A DNA stretch of 64,000 nt, taken from contig JAFVTU010000017.1 in the NCBI GenBank assembly GCA_017503075.1, positions 112,909-176,908 of the forward strand. Direction: 5' to 3'. This document shows, piece by piece, positions 24,907-34,372 of the stretch. The notes under the pieces are model-generated. The model ran no database searches. It was given only the letters and a program-made list of their open reading frames with translations, and was not told the DNA's origin. The position numbers were made by a program, and so were the translations under genes. The stretch comes from Paludibacteraceae bacterium (GTDB taxonomy: Bacteria; Bacteroidota; Bacteroidia; Bacteroidales; Paludibacteraceae). The stretch's first letter is position 1. The number at the start of each line of letters is the position of its first letter.

Positions 24907-25649
24907 TTATGGGATATAAAGAGCAGATACAACAGGATAGAATACCCCGTCATGTAGCGATTATTATGGATGGTAATGGGCGTTGGGCTAAGCGTCAAGG
25001 AATGGCACGTATGTTTGGCCATCGCCAGGGGGTAGAAACAGTGCATCACATCACGGAAGCCGCTGCGGAATTGGGTATCTCGTATATGACTTTGTATGCC
25101 TTTTCTACAGAAAATTGGAATCGTCCTAAAGATGAAGTGGATGCGTTGATGGCATTGTTAGTGGATACAATCGCTAAGGAGACACCTACTTTGATGAAAA
25201 ATAATATCCGCCTTCAAACCATAGGTGATTTGAGTCGTTTACCTCAGGTAACACGCGATAATTTTATGGCATGTATAGAGGAAACGACTAAGAATACAGG
25301 TTTGACTCTAGTCATAGCATTAAGTTATAGTGCGCGTTGGGAGTTGATACGAGCAACGCAAAAGATAGCTGCAGCGGTGAAAGAAGGTGAGATGTTGATT
25401 GAAGATATCAATGAGGAGGTGATAGGAGGGTATCTTACGACTAGTAATATGCCAGATCCAGACTTGTTGATTCGTACAAGCGGTGAATTACGTATAAGTA
25501 ACTTCTTGTTGTGGCAATTGGCTTATTCTGAATTGTATTTTACGGATTGCCTGTGGCCTGAATTCACACCAGAGGAGTTCTATCGTGCAATCGTCGATTA
25601 TCAACATCGTGAGCGTAGATTTGGAAAAACAAGTGAGCAAGTTCGTTAA
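24903..25649 (+). CDS. uppS: Undecaprenyl pyrophosphate synthase (isoprenyl transferase)
   Basis: 248 residues from GTG at 24903; ATG at 24909 is an equally possible start. Family motifs: [19 protein letters not shown] with the catalytic Asp, [19 protein letters not shown], and the C-terminal [20 protein letters not shown] and [10 protein letters not shown]. It makes the C55 carrier used by MraY and MurG. It overlaps the preceding gene by 4 nt and the following bamA by about 17 nt. Confidence 0.95.
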   Translation: MIMGYKEQIQQDRIPRHVAIIMDGNGRWAKRQGMARMFGHRQGVETVHHITEAAAELGISYMTLYAFSTENWNRPKDEVDALMALLVDTIAKETPTLMKNNIRLQTIGDLSRLPQVTRDNFMACIEETTKNTGLTLVIALSYSARWELIRATQKIAAAVKEGEMLIEDINEEVIGGYLTTSNMPDPDLLIRTSGELRISNFLLWQLAYSELYFTDCLWPEFTPEEFYRAIVDYQHRERRFGKTSEQVR

Positions 25650-28266
25650 CATTATATTGGGATTATTGTTTGCGCCTACTTTGATGGCTCAGGTTGATAG
25701 CGCAGCAATGGTAGCAGTGGATACTGTTGCTAAGATTGATGCACCTATGCCAGTGATAGAATATACTCTGCAACGCAGAACTTATGAGATTGCTGATATC
25801 AAGGTGACGGGTGCAGATAGTTATGAGGATTTTGTGTTGATTGGTTTTTCAGGCTTGGCAGTTGGTGACAAAATAGAAGTGCCTGGTGATCAAATTACTA
25901 AGTCGCTTAAGCGTTTTTGGAAACAAGGTCTTTTCTCCGATGTAAAGTTTAAGGCAAATAAGATAGAAGGAGATAAAATTTGGATAGAAATAGCATTGCA
26001 ACAGCGTCCACGTGTCTCAGAAATTGCCTATAATGGTTTACGCAAGACCGAACAAGAGGATTTGGAAGTAAAAGTTGGTATTCAAAAAGGTGGCCAAATG
26101 ACACCTGATTTGGCGGATAGAGCGAAGAAGGTGATTATCAAATACCTCAAGGAAAAAGGATTTTATGCTGCTGAAGTTCAGGTGCTTCAGTTTAATGATT
26201 TGAACCATCCTGGCTATGTGAAAGTGGCAATAAATGTGAATAAAAAGGAGAAGACTCGTGTTGGACATATCTATATCACAGGAAATGAGGCATTGACGCA
26301 TAATCAGATTAATCATGTGATGAAAAAGACGAATGATAATCACATTTTGAACCTTTTTCAAACAAAAAAATTTGTTGCGGAGGAGTTTGAAAAAGATAAA
26401 AAACTGATTCTTGAGAAATACAACGAAATAGGTTATCGTGATGCGATTATTGTTGCAGATAGTGTGGTAAGGTCTCCGGAAGATTCAACTCGGGTAGATG
26501 TATATATGACTATTGAAGAGGGGGAGAAATACTATTTTCGTGATATTAAATGGGTGGGAAATACTGTATATCCGTATGAGTATTTAGATGCTGTATTAGG
26601 TATAAAGAAAGGTGATGTGTATAATCTAAAGGAACTAAACAAACGTCTTAATGAAGATGATGATGCAGTTGCAAAATTATATACAGATCAGGGTTATCTT
26701 TTCTTCAATGTAGATCCGGTAGAAGTTCATATCGATAATGATTCGATAGACTTTGAGATGCGTATGTATGAGGGAAAACCTGCAACGATTAACGAGGTAA
26801 ATATAGTAGGTAACACGCGCGTGTACGAGCATGTGGTTCGTCGTGAATTATATACGAAGCCAGGGCAACTATATAGTCAATCTGATATCATGCGTTCATT
26901 ACGTGAGTTGGCACAGATGGGGCATTTTGATCAAGAGAAGTTGGTCCCTGATATTCAGCCGAATGTGGAAGATGGTACTGTAGATATTACTTATCAACTT
27001 GAAACAAAGTCCAGTGACCAAATTGAATTCTCATTAGGTTGGGGAGCAACGGGGCTTGTTGGCTCTTTAGGTCTGAAGTTTACCAACTTTGCTATCCAAA
27101 ACCTCTTTAACCCCAAGAGTTATCGCATAGTGCCTCAAGGTGAAGGACAAACATTCAGCATCAATGCGCGTACTAATGGTGTCTATTATACATCCGCATC
27201 CATTAGTTTCTTAGAACCGTGGCTAGGAGGTAAACGTCCTAACTCGTTGAGTGCAAATATATTCTTTGCATCGCAGACTGGATATTCTGATCGGTATTAT
27301 CAAGCCTACGAGAATTTGTATAATAACTATTACTACAACTATAATTACTATGGTCAATCCGATTATTACCAACAATTACAAGAGTCGGAGGCTGACCCGG
27401 ATAAATATCTCCGTACCTTTGGTGTGAGCATAGGATATGGTAAACGTCTCAGTTGGCCAGATGATTATTTCTCGTTCTATGGTGAGTTGAGTTATCAACT
27501 CTATATGTTGAAGGACTGGCCATATATGATCTTGACGGATGGTAATAGTCATAACTTTGCGCTCAACTTGCAGCTTTCACGCTCAAGTATCGACAATCCT
27601 ATTTACACACGTCGTGGCTCGCAATTCACTTTAGGATTGAAGATTACGCCACCTTATTCACTCATTAAGGGAACTACAGATGCACAGTATGCTCAAATGA
27701 CTACTTCTGAAAAGTATAACTTGTTAGAGTATCATAAATGGCGTTTCTCTGGTAAGGTCTTCACCCCATTGACTCCAGATGCAAAATTGGTGTTAATGAC
27801 TCGTGCCGAATTTGGTTATTTAGGACATTACAACAAGAACGCAAAATCGCCTTTTGAAACCTTTTATATGGGTGGCGATGGTATGTCAAGTTACTCTAGT
27901 TATTCTACAGAGTATATATCCATGCGCGGTTATCAGTCAGGTTCGTTAACTCCTTATGATCCTGCTGTAGGACGCAATATGGGATATGTTTACAACAAAT
28001 TTACAATGGAACTCCGTTACCCAATCTCATTGGAGCAGAATGCAACCATTTGGGCATTGGCTTTTGTCGAAGCCGGTAACTGTTTTGCGGATATAAAGGA
28101 CTATAACCCATTCAATCTTAAGCGTTCTGCGGGTGTGGGTGTACGCCTATTCTTGCCTATGTTCGGGCTTATGGGTATTGACTGGGGTTGGGGATTCGAC
28201 CCGATCAACGGATCGAAACAATACGGTGGATCACAATTCCACTTTGTACTTGGACAGGAATTATAA
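25633..28266 (+). CDS. bamA: Outer-membrane protein assembly factor BamA (Omp85)
   Basis: 877 residues from GTG at 25633, which gives a normal signal peptide ([19 protein letters not shown]); the frame stays open upstream to 25585 inside uppS but has no signal there. Five POTRA repeats occupy about 40-440 ([14 protein letters not shown].., [55 protein letters not shown]). The C-terminal barrel ends in [11 protein letters not shown] Tyr/Asn-rich run near 555-575 ([18 protein letters not shown]) is probably an extracellular loop. It folds and inserts barrel proteins, several of which are encoded nearby. Confidence 0.95.
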   Translation: MSKFVNIILGLLFAPTLMAQVDSAAMVAVDTVAKIDAPMPVIEYTLQRRTYEIADIKVTGADSYEDFVLIGFSGLAVGDKIEVPGDQITKSLKRFWKQGLFSDVKFKANKIEGDKIWIEIALQQRPRVSEIAYNGLRKTEQEDLEVKVGIQKGGQMTPDLADRAKKVIIKYLKEKGFYAAEVQVLQFNDLNHPGYVKVAINVNKKEKTRVGHIYITGNEALTHNQINHVMKKTNDNHILNLFQTKKFVAEEFEKDKKLILEKYNEIGYRDAIIVADSVVRSPEDSTRVDVYMTIEEGEKYYFRDIKWVGNTVYPYEYLDAVLGIKKGDVYNLKELNKRLNEDDDAVAKLYTDQGYLFFNVDPVEVHIDNDSIDFEMRMYEGKPATINEVNIVGNTRVYEHVVRRELYTKPGQLYSQSDIMRSLRELAQMGHFDQEKLVPDIQPNVEDGTVDITYQLETKSSDQIEFSLGWGATGLVGSLGLKFTNFAIQNLFNPKSYRIVPQGEGQTFSINARTNGVYYTSASISFLEPWLGGKRPNSLSANIFFASQTGYSDRYYQAYENLYNNYYYNYNYYGQSDYYQQLQESEADPDKYLRTFGVSIGYGKRLSWPDDYFSFYGELSYQLYMLKDWPYMILTDGNSHNFALNLQLSRSSIDNPIYTRRGSQFTLGLKITPPYSLIKGTTDAQYAQMTTSEKYNLLEYHKWRFSGKVFTPLTPDAKLVLMTRAEFGYLGHYNKNAKSPFETFYMGGDGMSSYSSYSTEYISMRGYQSGSLTPYDPAVGRNMGYVYNKFTMELRYPISLEQNATIWALAFVEAGNCFADIKDYNPFNLKRSAGVGVRLFLPMFGLMGIDWGWGFDPINGSKQYGGSQFHFVLGQEL

Positions 28267-28271
28267 GGATT

Positions 28272-28799
28272 ATGAAGCGATATATATTAATAGCATTTAT
28301 GGCTTTTGTGGGGTGGGCAGTGGCTACTCCACTGGTGGCACAGAAATTTTCTATTGCATATATTGATATGCAGTATATTTTAAAAAATCTTCCTCAGTAT
28401 GAGACTGCTAATGAGCAGCTTAATATGATTTCTAAACGTTGGCAGAAGGATATAGATGCGGCTCAACAACAAGCCAAAATTCTAGTGTCAAACTATCAAA
28501 CTGAGCAGATATTTCTCTCGCAGGATATGAAACAAAGGCGTGAGGAAGAGATCTTGGCAAAAGAACAAGAGGTGCTTGAACTCAAACGCAAATATTTTGG
28601 TCAAGATGGTGAATGGTATAAGAAGCGCGAAGCTTTGCTCAAACCTATTCAAGATGAGATATACACAGCAATTCAAGAAATTGCTAATGAGAAAGGATAT
28701 GATGTGGTGAAAGATCGCTCAGCTGACCCTAGCCTAATTTACATGTCAAGCAAACTTGATGTCTCTGATCAAGTATTGGAGAAACTAGGTGCAAAATAA
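28272..28799 (+). CDS. Periplasmic chaperone, Skp/OmpH family (first copy)
   Basis: 175 residues from ATG at 28272, 5 nt after bamA; an upstream extension would run through the end of bamA and lacks a signal. Signal peptide about 1-24 (ILIAFMAFVGWAVATPLVAQ). The mature protein begins KFSIAYIDMQYILKNLPQY and is largely coiled coil (about 45-125), then a C-terminal beta strand region, as in Skp. It holds unfolded outer-membrane proteins on the way to BamA. Confidence 0.9.
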   Translation: MKRYILIAFMAFVGWAVATPLVAQKFSIAYIDMQYILKNLPQYETANEQLNMISKRWQKDIDAAQQQAKILVSNYQTEQIFLSQDMKQRREEEILAKEQEVLELKRKYFGQDGEWYKKREALLKPIQDEIYTAIQEIANEKGYDVVKDRSADPSLIYMSSKLDVSDQVLEKLGAK

Positions 28800-28802
28800 C
28801 TG

Positions 28803-28846
28803 CTCGCACCGCACAATAACCGCACAATAACCGCACAATTCGTAAC
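28803..28846 (-). repeat. Dispersed 44-bp intergenic repeat, copy 2
   Basis: Reverse orientation copy of 2963-3006, 41/44 identical, almost 26 kb away. It occupies the gap between the two Skp-like genes. Confidence 0.85.
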
Positions 28847-28907
28847 GAATGTAGGGGCTGCTACTAACTATATAATTGAATAATATTAACAAAAAACTGA
28901 TAACGAA

Positions 28908-29399
28908 ATGAAAAAAATGATTCTTATGCTTGCTTTGGCTTTGCCAATCATCGCAAGCGCGCAAAAAATTGGTCATGTTAATTCGCAAGAGATTATGGCT
29001 CTTATGCCTGAAACAAAGCAAATGGGTGAGAAACTAGACTCTGTACAGGGTGTTTACGAAACTCAATTGGCTAACATGCAAGAAGAGTTCAATAAGAAGG
29101 TTGCTGAGTTTCAACAACAACAACAAACTATGAGTGCTAGTATACTTGAGTACAAACAACAAGAATTAGCGCAGATGGAACAACGCTTGCAGATGTTCTA
29201 TCAAACCATTCAAAAAGACCTGCAGGCAAAACAAGTGGAATATCTTCAGCCAATTCGTGACAAATTGTTAGCAACTATCAACAAAGTTGCTACAGCTCAA
29301 GCTTGTACGTATGTCATGGATCAAGCGAATATGCTCTACATCGCTCCTGATGCACTTGATTTGACATCTGCTGTCAAAGCAGAATTAGGTATCAAGTAA
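28908..29399 (+). CDS. Periplasmic chaperone, Skp/OmpH family (second copy)
   Basis: 163 residues with signal peptide 1-18 (MILMLALALPIIASA). The mature start is QKIGHVNSQEIMALMPETKQ, followed by a Gln-rich coiled coil (VAEFQQQQQTMSASILEYKQQELAQMEQRL) and the conserved end IAPDALDLTSAVKAELGIK. Tandem Skp-like genes after bamA are normal in this phylum. It ends in TAATG, overlapping a small reading frame. Confidence 0.9.
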   Translation: MKKMILMLALALPIIASAQKIGHVNSQEIMALMPETKQMGEKLDSVQGVYETQLANMQEEFNKKVAEFQQQQQTMSASILEYKQQELAQMEQRLQMFYQTIQKDLQAKQVEYLQPIRDKLLATINKVATAQACTYVMDQANMLYIAPDALDLTSAVKAELGIK

Positions 29400-29524
29400 T
29401 GGCTGACGGCTATCTGGAATCTCACTATGCTGAGTACGAACAACGTAAGGCAGCATGGCTCAAAAAAAAGAAAAAAAACAGGCCTCGTCCCTTGGTTGAA
29501 AAACCAGAGGACGAAGCCTTGTAA
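29399..29524 (+). CDS. Small basic protein, 41 residues, unknown
   Basis: The ATG overlaps the stop codon of the Skp-like gene (TAATG), suggesting coupled translation. It reads MADGYLESHYAEYEQRKAAW, then a run of five Lys, then NRPRPLVEKPEDEAL. An amphipathic helix followed by a basic run and an acidic tail is the visible character. I faintly recall similar 40-residue Bacteroidales proteins of the form M-x-D-x-Y-L-E..RKAAW..KKK but cannot name a function. The DNA of the second half also forms a hairpin (29480-29519) without a T tract, so a purely structural role cannot be excluded. Confidence 0.5.
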   Translation: MADGYLESHYAEYEQRKAAWLKKKKKNRPRPLVEKPEDEAL

Positions 29525-29540
29525 ATAACGACAAACAACA

Positions 29541-29580
29541 TTGAACCATTTTGAACAATGTTGAACCATTTTGAACAATA
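29541..29580. repeat. 20-bp tandem repeat before the MFS gene
   Basis: Two copies of a unit TTGAACCATT+TTGAACAATG (19/20 identical). The reverse complement shares an exact 18-bp word (GTTCAAAATGGTTCAACA) with the coding part of ruvA at 43571-43588. Confidence 0.85.
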
Positions 29581-29585
29581 CAATT

Positions 29586-30959
29586 ATGACTAAACAACTT
29601 CAACAAACTCTCCGCGACTCTGCCATTGCACGTTGGACGGTGCTCATCCTTGTGGCATCGATGATGTTCTTTGCCTACATGTTTGTGGATATCCTTTCTC
29701 CATTGGCATCTGTTCTCAACGACACACTCGGTTGGGATCAAGGCGTCTTTGGTACCTACGCTTCTGCGGAGTATATCCTCTGCGTCTTTGGTTTCCTGAT
29801 TTTTGCAGGAATCATCCTCGATAAGATGGGCGTTCGCTTCACGGGCTTGCTTTCTGCGGGCTTGATGGTACTCGGCGCGTCTATCAAATATATCGGTATC
29901 TCTGACTGGTTTGATGCCAACAATATCGTTTGGCTCAACTCTTGGTGGACAGCTATGCCAGGTTCTGCTAAGATGGCAGCTTTCGGTTTTATGATCTTCG
30001 GCTGCGGCTGCGAGATGGCGGGTACTACGGTTAGTAAGATCCTCGCTAAGTGGTTCAAAGGCAAAGAGATGGCACTTGCTATGGGCCTTGAGATGGCTAT
30101 CGCTCGTATTGGTGTCTTCGCTGCAATGGCGTTCTCTCCAGCTATCAGCGAGCATTTTGCTGTCAATGGTCAACCTTCTGTAGTGGCTTCATTGCTTTTC
30201 GCTGCCCTCTTGCTTGTGATTGGCTTGCTCAACTTCTTCGTGTTCACCATTATGGACACCAAGTTCGACAAGCAACTCGTGGCTATCGGCGAGGCTACCG
30301 ATATGCACGACCCTGAGGATGAGTTCCATGTGTCTGACCTTGGTAAAATCTTCTCTAGCAAGATGTTCTGGATCATCGCCCTCTTGTGCGTACTCTATTA
30401 TTCCGCTATCTTCCCATTCCAACGCTTTGCAACCAACTTCCTCGAGGAAACATTGATGATCAGCAACGCTGAGGCATCTGGCTTGTTCAAATGGTTCCCA
30501 ATCTTGGCAATGGTCTTGACTCCATTCCTTGGTATGTTCATCGACTACAAGGGTAAAGGTGCTTCAATGATGATGATAGGTGCGATTATCATGGTTATTT
30601 GCCATAGTATTTTCGCGTTTGTCTTGCCTGCTTTCCCAAGTAAGACTTTGGCTCTCTGCACAATTCTTGTGTTGGGTGTTAGTTTCTCTTTGGTGCCTGC
30701 ATCTATGTGGCCATCTGTGCCAAAGATTATCGATGAGAAGATCTTGGGTTCTGCTTATTGCTTGATTTTCTGGGTACAGAATATCGGCTTGTGCTTGGTA
30801 CCAATGTTGATTGGTACGCTTCGCGTTTCTACCAACGGCTACGTAGTACCTATGATTGTCTTCGCTTCGTTTGGTGTGTTGGCATTCTTGCTCAGCCTCG
30901 CTCTGAAGGTAGAGGACAAAAAGAAAGGCTATGGATTGGAGCTTCCTAATAAGAAATAA
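29586..30959 (+). CDS. Major facilitator superfamily transporter
   Basis: 457 residues from ATG at 29586, with 12 predicted membrane segments beginning WTVLILVASMMFFAYMFVDIL. The MFS loop 2-3 signature region reads GIILDKMGVRFTGLL. A central cytoplasmic loop (around 220-245) is acidic (ATDMHDPEDEFHVSD). The substrate cannot be told from sequence. Codons end in C unusually often (ctc, ttc, atc, gct), as in gapA and rpsO, which suggests high expression. The last 29 nt overlap the start of murF. Confidence 0.85.
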   Translation: MTKQLQQTLRDSAIARWTVLILVASMMFFAYMFVDILSPLASVLNDTLGWDQGVFGTYASAEYILCVFGFLIFAGIILDKMGVRFTGLLSAGLMVLGASIKYIGISDWFDANNIVWLNSWWTAMPGSAKMAAFGFMIFGCGCEMAGTTVSKILAKWFKGKEMALAMGLEMAIARIGVFAAMAFSPAISEHFAVNGQPSVVASLLFAALLLVIGLLNFFVFTIMDTKFDKQLVAIGEATDMHDPEDEFHVSDLGKIFSSKMFWIIALLCVLYYSAIFPFQRFATNFLEETLMISNAEASGLFKWFPILAMVLTPFLGMFIDYKGKGASMMMIGAIIMVICHSIFAFVLPAFPSKTLALCTILVLGVSFSLVPASMWPSVPKIIDEKILGSAYCLIFWVQNIGLCLVPMLIGTLRVSTNGYVVPMIVFASFGVLAFLLSLALKVEDKKKGYGLELPNKK

Positions 30960-32121
30960 GGAGTCTCTCCTAGTCAGTACAGACACACGCAATCTGCCTG
31001 CAGGTTGCGTGTTCTTTGCGTTGCATGGCGAGCGTTTTGATGGTAATAAGTTTGCCAAACAGGCCCTCGAAAGCGGTGCCTCGTTGGCTGTCATCGACAA
31101 CCCAGAATACGCCCTGCCAGAGGGTACGTTATTGGTTCCTAATACCTTACTCGCTCTGCAAGACCTCGCACGTGCGTGGCGTCGCGAACTCGGATTACCG
31201 ATTATCGGTATCACAGGTACCAACGGAAAGACAACCACCAAAGAACTTTTGGCTACGGTTCTTTCTACCAAATATAACCTTCACTATACACAAGGTAATC
31301 TCAATAATCAAATAGGTGTACCCCTCACCTTATTACAAATTACGCGCGCGCATGAGATGGCTATAGTAGAGATGGGAGCTTCGCATCCAGGTGATATTAA
31401 GGAACTGGTGGATATTGCAGAGCCTAACTGTGGACTGATTACTAATCTGGGTCGCGCGCACCTAGAGGGTTTTGGCTCCTTTGAGGGCGTACAGAAGACA
31501 AAGAAAGAATTGTACGATTATTTGCGTGATCATAAGGGATTTATTTTTCGTAATACGGATAATCCATTCCTTACACAAATGGCAGGTGACTTGCAAACCG
31601 TACCATATACTACAGGTAAAATGCCTGATGGCACACATCTTGTGGGGGAGTACAATGCTGAGAATGTGTCTGCGGCGATATGTGTGGGCGAGCATTTTGG
31701 AATCTCTCGTGAGCAAGCGTTGGAGGCTATTCGTCAGTATGTGCCAACGAATAATCGTTCGCAAAAGATGCAAACTGCTAATAACCAGTTGATAGTTGAT
31801 GCGTATAATGCAAATCCAACTTCTATGCAAGCAGCAATAAATGCCTTTAAGGGTGATACCTATATCCTTGGTGCTATGCGCGAGTTGGGCGATTATTCTC
31901 ACTTAGAGCACCAAAATATCGTGAATATGTTAGCAGAGCGCAAGGCAGATGCTGTATTCTTGGTGGGTGAGGAATATATGCAAACTACTTCGCCATATCC
32001 AGTGTATGAGAATGTAGAGCATTTGCATACACATCTTGAGGAGCATCCGTTAAAAGGTAGAAATATCCTTCTTAAGGGCTCTCGAAGTACTCAAATGGAA
32101 AAACTTCTAGATATACTATAA
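30931..32121 (+). CDS. murF: UDP-MurNAc-tripeptide:D-Ala-D-Ala ligase
   Basis: 396 residues, somewhat shorter than typical. Start MDWSFLIRN lies 29 nt inside the MFS gene. The N-terminal domain has STDTRNLPAGCVFFALHGERFDGN, then the P-loop IGITGTNGKTTTKELL (about 88-103), LNNQIGVPLTLL, EMGASHPGDIKEL, NLGRAHLEGFGSF, VDAYNANPTSM and LGAMRELGDYSHLEH. It adds D-Ala-D-Ala to complete the stem pentapeptide. It is placed away from the dcw cluster, as is common in Bacteroidota. Confidence 0.94.
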   Translation: MDWSFLIRNKESLLVSTDTRNLPAGCVFFALHGERFDGNKFAKQALESGASLAVIDNPEYALPEGTLLVPNTLLALQDLARAWRRELGLPIIGITGTNGKTTTKELLATVLSTKYNLHYTQGNLNNQIGVPLTLLQITRAHEMAIVEMGASHPGDIKELVDIAEPNCGLITNLGRAHLEGFGSFEGVQKTKKELYDYLRDHKGFIFRNTDNPFLTQMAGDLQTVPYTTGKMPDGTHLVGEYNAENVSAAICVGEHFGISREQALEAIRQYVPTNNRSQKMQTANNQLIVDAYNANPTSMQAAINAFKGDTYILGAMRELGDYSHLEHQNIVNMLAERKADAVFLVGEEYMQTTSPYPVYENVEHLHTHLEEHPLKGRNILLKGSRSTQMEKLLDIL

Positions 32122-32127
32122 CAAACT

Positions 32128-33042
32128 ATGACAGAGAAATCTACTACTAAAAAGGACTCTAAGGGTACGGTGCTTATCATTCTGATAATTGCGCTTGTGG
32201 CATTGCTTGGTGTGTCTGCATTCTTGTTGTGGACTAATCAACAGCAAAAGACTGAGATTAAGGAGATCGTTGAGATGATGGAGTTTGAAAAAGAGCAGTT
32301 GGAGGATGAATATGAAGAGTTTGCTATCCAGTTTGATGGCTATCAAACGCCAGAAATCCACAACGACTCGTTAGTGGAGCTCCTGTCGCAAGAGAAACAG
32401 CGCGTCCAAGACCTCTTGGAAGAGTTACGTATCACCAAAGCTACCAACGCTCGTCGTATTGCTGAACTAAAAAAAGAATTAGCTACGGTGCGTGAGGTAA
32501 TGGTTAGCTATGTACATCAAATAGATTCGCTAGATCGTGCTAACAAACAATTGGTGCAAGAAAATCAAGAGGTAAGACAACAATATCAAGTAGTAGTGCG
32601 TGAAGCAAAACAATTGGCGAAAGAGCGCACCCAATTAGCAGAAGTGGTATCTCGTGCTTCAATGTTGGAAATTACTGACTTCCAAATGATTCCACTTAAT
32701 AAACGTGATCGTAAAACTACAATATACAACCAAATATTGAAGTTGCAATTCGATTATACGGTTGGTCGTAATATTACCAATAAGCCGGGCATGAAGATGC
32801 TTTATTTGCGTATTACTCGCCCTGATGGGGAAGTGATGCAGAAAAGTATCAATAACGTCTTTAAGTTTGAGAATAAGAATATTGCATATTCATTAGCAAA
32901 GGAATTTGAATATGCAGGAGAAGAAATTTCAGGTTCTCTATATTGGCATGTTGATGAGATTTTGCAAATTGGTTTTTATAATGCTGATTTCTTTGTGGAT
33001 GGAGAACTAGTAGGTAGTTTCCCATTTGAAATTGAGAAATAA
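32128..33042 (+). CDS. Membrane-anchored coiled-coil protein, unknown
   Basis: 304 residues. A short basic N-terminus, one membrane segment (about 14-34, VLIILIIALVALLGVSAFLLW), then a long coiled coil (about 38-185, with LEELRITKATNARRIAELKKELATVREVM). It ends in a compact C-terminal beta domain (about 190-304, ITDFQMIPLNKRDRKT.., LYWHVDEILQIGFYNADFFVDGELVG). I take it to be an inner-membrane protein with its coiled coil in the periplasm. It follows murF by 6 nt, so it may belong to wall synthesis. I recognise it as a conserved Bacteroidota type but know no function. Confidence 0.8.
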   Translation: MTEKSTTKKDSKGTVLIILIIALVALLGVSAFLLWTNQQQKTEIKEIVEMMEFEKEQLEDEYEEFAIQFDGYQTPEIHNDSLVELLSQEKQRVQDLLEELRITKATNARRIAELKKELATVREVMVSYVHQIDSLDRANKQLVQENQEVRQQYQVVVREAKQLAKERTQLAEVVSRASMLEITDFQMIPLNKRDRKTTIYNQILKLQFDYTVGRNITNKPGMKMLYLRITRPDGEVMQKSINNVFKFENKNIAYSLAKEFEYAGEEISGSLYWHVDEILQIGFYNADFFVDGELVGSFPFEIEK

Positions 33043-33083
33043 ACTGTAAAATAGCAAAAATTAACACTTTTTTTACACAAATG

Positions 33084-33115
33084 TTTGTGTATGTGCAAAA
33101 AAAACAGTAATTTTG
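33084..33115 (+). promoter_or_regulatory. rpsO promoter
   Basis: TTTG (33084-33087), 20-nt spacer, TAATTTTG (33108-33115). Confidence 0.8.
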
Positions 33116-33211
33116 CAGCCGCTTTCTAAGAAAGCAGATAGATGTGACATCGTTTGGATCATAGCATCATGCGAGGTCATTATTGTTTAACTAATTAAAT
33201 ATCATTTACAA
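33116..33211 (+). promoter_or_regulatory. rpsO leader with possible S15 autoregulatory structure
   Basis: A 90-nt leader with hairpins CTTTC-TAA-GAAAG and GATG-TGA-CATC, then GATCATAGCATCATGCGAGGTC that can pair GATC../..GGTC. Leaders bound by S15 occur in several phyla; here the folding suggests the same but no known motif is certain. Confidence 0.4.
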
Positions 33212-33481
33212 ATGTATTTGACATCTGAGAAAAAAGCAGAACTCTTTGCTAAGTATGGCAATGACGCTAAGAACACTGGTTCTGCAGAGAGCCAAATCGC
33301 TCTTTTCACTTTCCGTATCAACCACTTGACTGAGCACCTCAAGAAGAACCACAAGGACTTCGGTACTGAGCGCGCTTTGACAATGCTTGTAGGTAAGCGT
33401 CGTCGTTTGCTTGACTACTTGAAGGCAAAAGACATCGAGCGTTATCGTGCTATCATCAAAGAGTTGGGCATCCGTAAGTAA
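33212..33481 (+). CDS. rpsO: 30S ribosomal protein S15
   Basis: 89 residues, exact family length. MYLTSEKKAELFAKYGNDAKNTGSAESQIALFTFRINHLTEHLK and LVGKRRRLLDYLKAKDIERYRAIIKELGIRK are classic S15 motifs. It binds 16S rRNA in the platform. It has its own promoter, a structured leader and a terminator, so it is monocistronic. Strong use of C-ending codons fits high expression. Confidence 0.98.
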   Translation: MYLTSEKKAELFAKYGNDAKNTGSAESQIALFTFRINHLTEHLKKNHKDFGTERALTMLVGKRRRLLDYLKAKDIERYRAIIKELGIRK

Positions 33482-33500
33482 TTACCTGCTACTCGACAGA

Positions 33501-33525
33501 AAAGCCGCTGATTTTCAGCGGCTTT
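33501..33525. terminator. Bidirectional terminator between rpsO and DUF2461 gene
   Basis: AAAGCCGCTGA-TTT-TCAGCGGCTTT, an 11-bp perfect stem with A and T runs on both sides; serves both convergent genes. Confidence 0.9.
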
Positions 33526-33543
33526 ATTTTTTATCAACTATAT

Positions 33544-34227
33544 TTATCTTCTATCCGGAAATTCTCCGTATTCCTCAAAAGTATAGTTTAAGAAATCATT
33601 GATAGGTTTGGCAGCATAGGCAATCTCCGTAGCCAAATCCACGAAATTGGGTGCGCATACTTGCTCATCCGTCAACGGAGTAGAAAATGTATAACATTTA
33701 CGTTTTAACCAATCCGCATGCTCAAAGTCAGCAGGAAAACCCTGTGGCACTTTCTTAAGCATATATTCCGTATCAAAGTCTTGGAAATACTTGTTGGTCA
33801 CTGGATTAGCGAATATATCTTCCACTTCATTATAGTTCGCCAGTATCTCTCGACGGACGGCATGAAGCAAATCTTTGTTAGGGCACCACATACCGCCACC
33901 AAACATACAGCGTTCTGGCTGAATATGGATATAGTACCCACCTCTATCACTTTTCTTGCCACCTTTTACTGCAGGGAATACGCCAAACCATTCTTTGAAA
34001 GGACGTTTGTCGGGTGAAAAACGCACATCGCGATAGATGCGCCAAATACAATCTTTGGGCTGCAATGTTGCCAAATCAGGGTCCATCTCCGCCAATTGCT
34101 CTAACCATTCCGCTGTAAACTGTTCAAAACGTTGTTGGCAATCGCGGTACCAATCTTTGTGCTCATTAAACCACTCACGGTTGTTATTGCACGATAATTC
34201 CGTCAAAAATTGAAGTATCTCTTTCAT
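33544..34227 (-). CDS. DUF2461-family protein
   Basis: 227 residues. The DUF2461/TIGR02453 signature is clear: FLTELSCNNNREWFNEHKDWY at the N-terminus, IWRIYRDVRFSPDKRPFKEWFGVF, and GGYYIHIQPERCMFGGGMW. No signal peptide or membrane segment. The family is widespread and of unknown function. It is divergent from tRNA-Arg(CCU) with only 38 nt between; I saw no clear promoter for it on the minus strand. Confidence 0.88.
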   Translation of the reverse strand: MKEILQFLTELSCNNNREWFNEHKDWYRDCQQRFEQFTAEWLEQLAEMDPDLATLQPKDCIWRIYRDVRFSPDKRPFKEWFGVFPAVKGGKKSDRGGYYIHIQPERCMFGGGMWCPNKDLLHAVRREILANYNEVEDIFANPVTNKYFQDFDTEYMLKKVPQGFPADFEHADWLKRKCYTFSTPLTDEQVCAPNFVDLATEIAYAAKPINDFLNYTFEEYGEFPDRR

Positions 34228-34244
34228 ATATCATTTATTTTTCG

Positions 34245-34252
34245 TACCTTTG
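34245..34252 (+). promoter_or_regulatory. -7 element of tRNA-Arg(CCU)
   Basis: TACCTTTG, 13 nt before the tRNA; the -33 box at the expected place (CTTT, 34221) is weak. Confidence 0.6.
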
Positions 34253-34265
34253 CAGCGCAATTCGC

Positions 34266-34337
34266 GGCTCTATAGTTCAATGGATAGAATAAGGTCCTCC
34301 TAAGACTTAGATTCGGGTTCGATTCCCGATGGAGCTA
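34266..34337 (+). tRNA. tRNA-Arg (anticodon CCU)
   Basis: Acceptor GGCTCTA/TGGAGCT (with G.U at the first pair), anticodon stem AGGTC/GACTT around loop CTCCTAA, giving CCU. T arm TCGGG-TTCGATT-CCCGA. Discriminator A, no encoded CCA. rnhA begins 35 nt later with no terminator between. Confidence 0.93.
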
Positions 34338-34372
34338 CTAAACTCGGCACAAAGATACTGCTTTTTTCTTAT

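Noticed and set aside
26038-26361. Small frames antisense to bamA and similar within sprA
   Set aside because: Overlap strongly supported long genes; no independent signals.
29460-30173. 237-codon frame antisense to the MFS gene
   Set aside because: Shadow frame; sense gene has clear membrane segments and a start.
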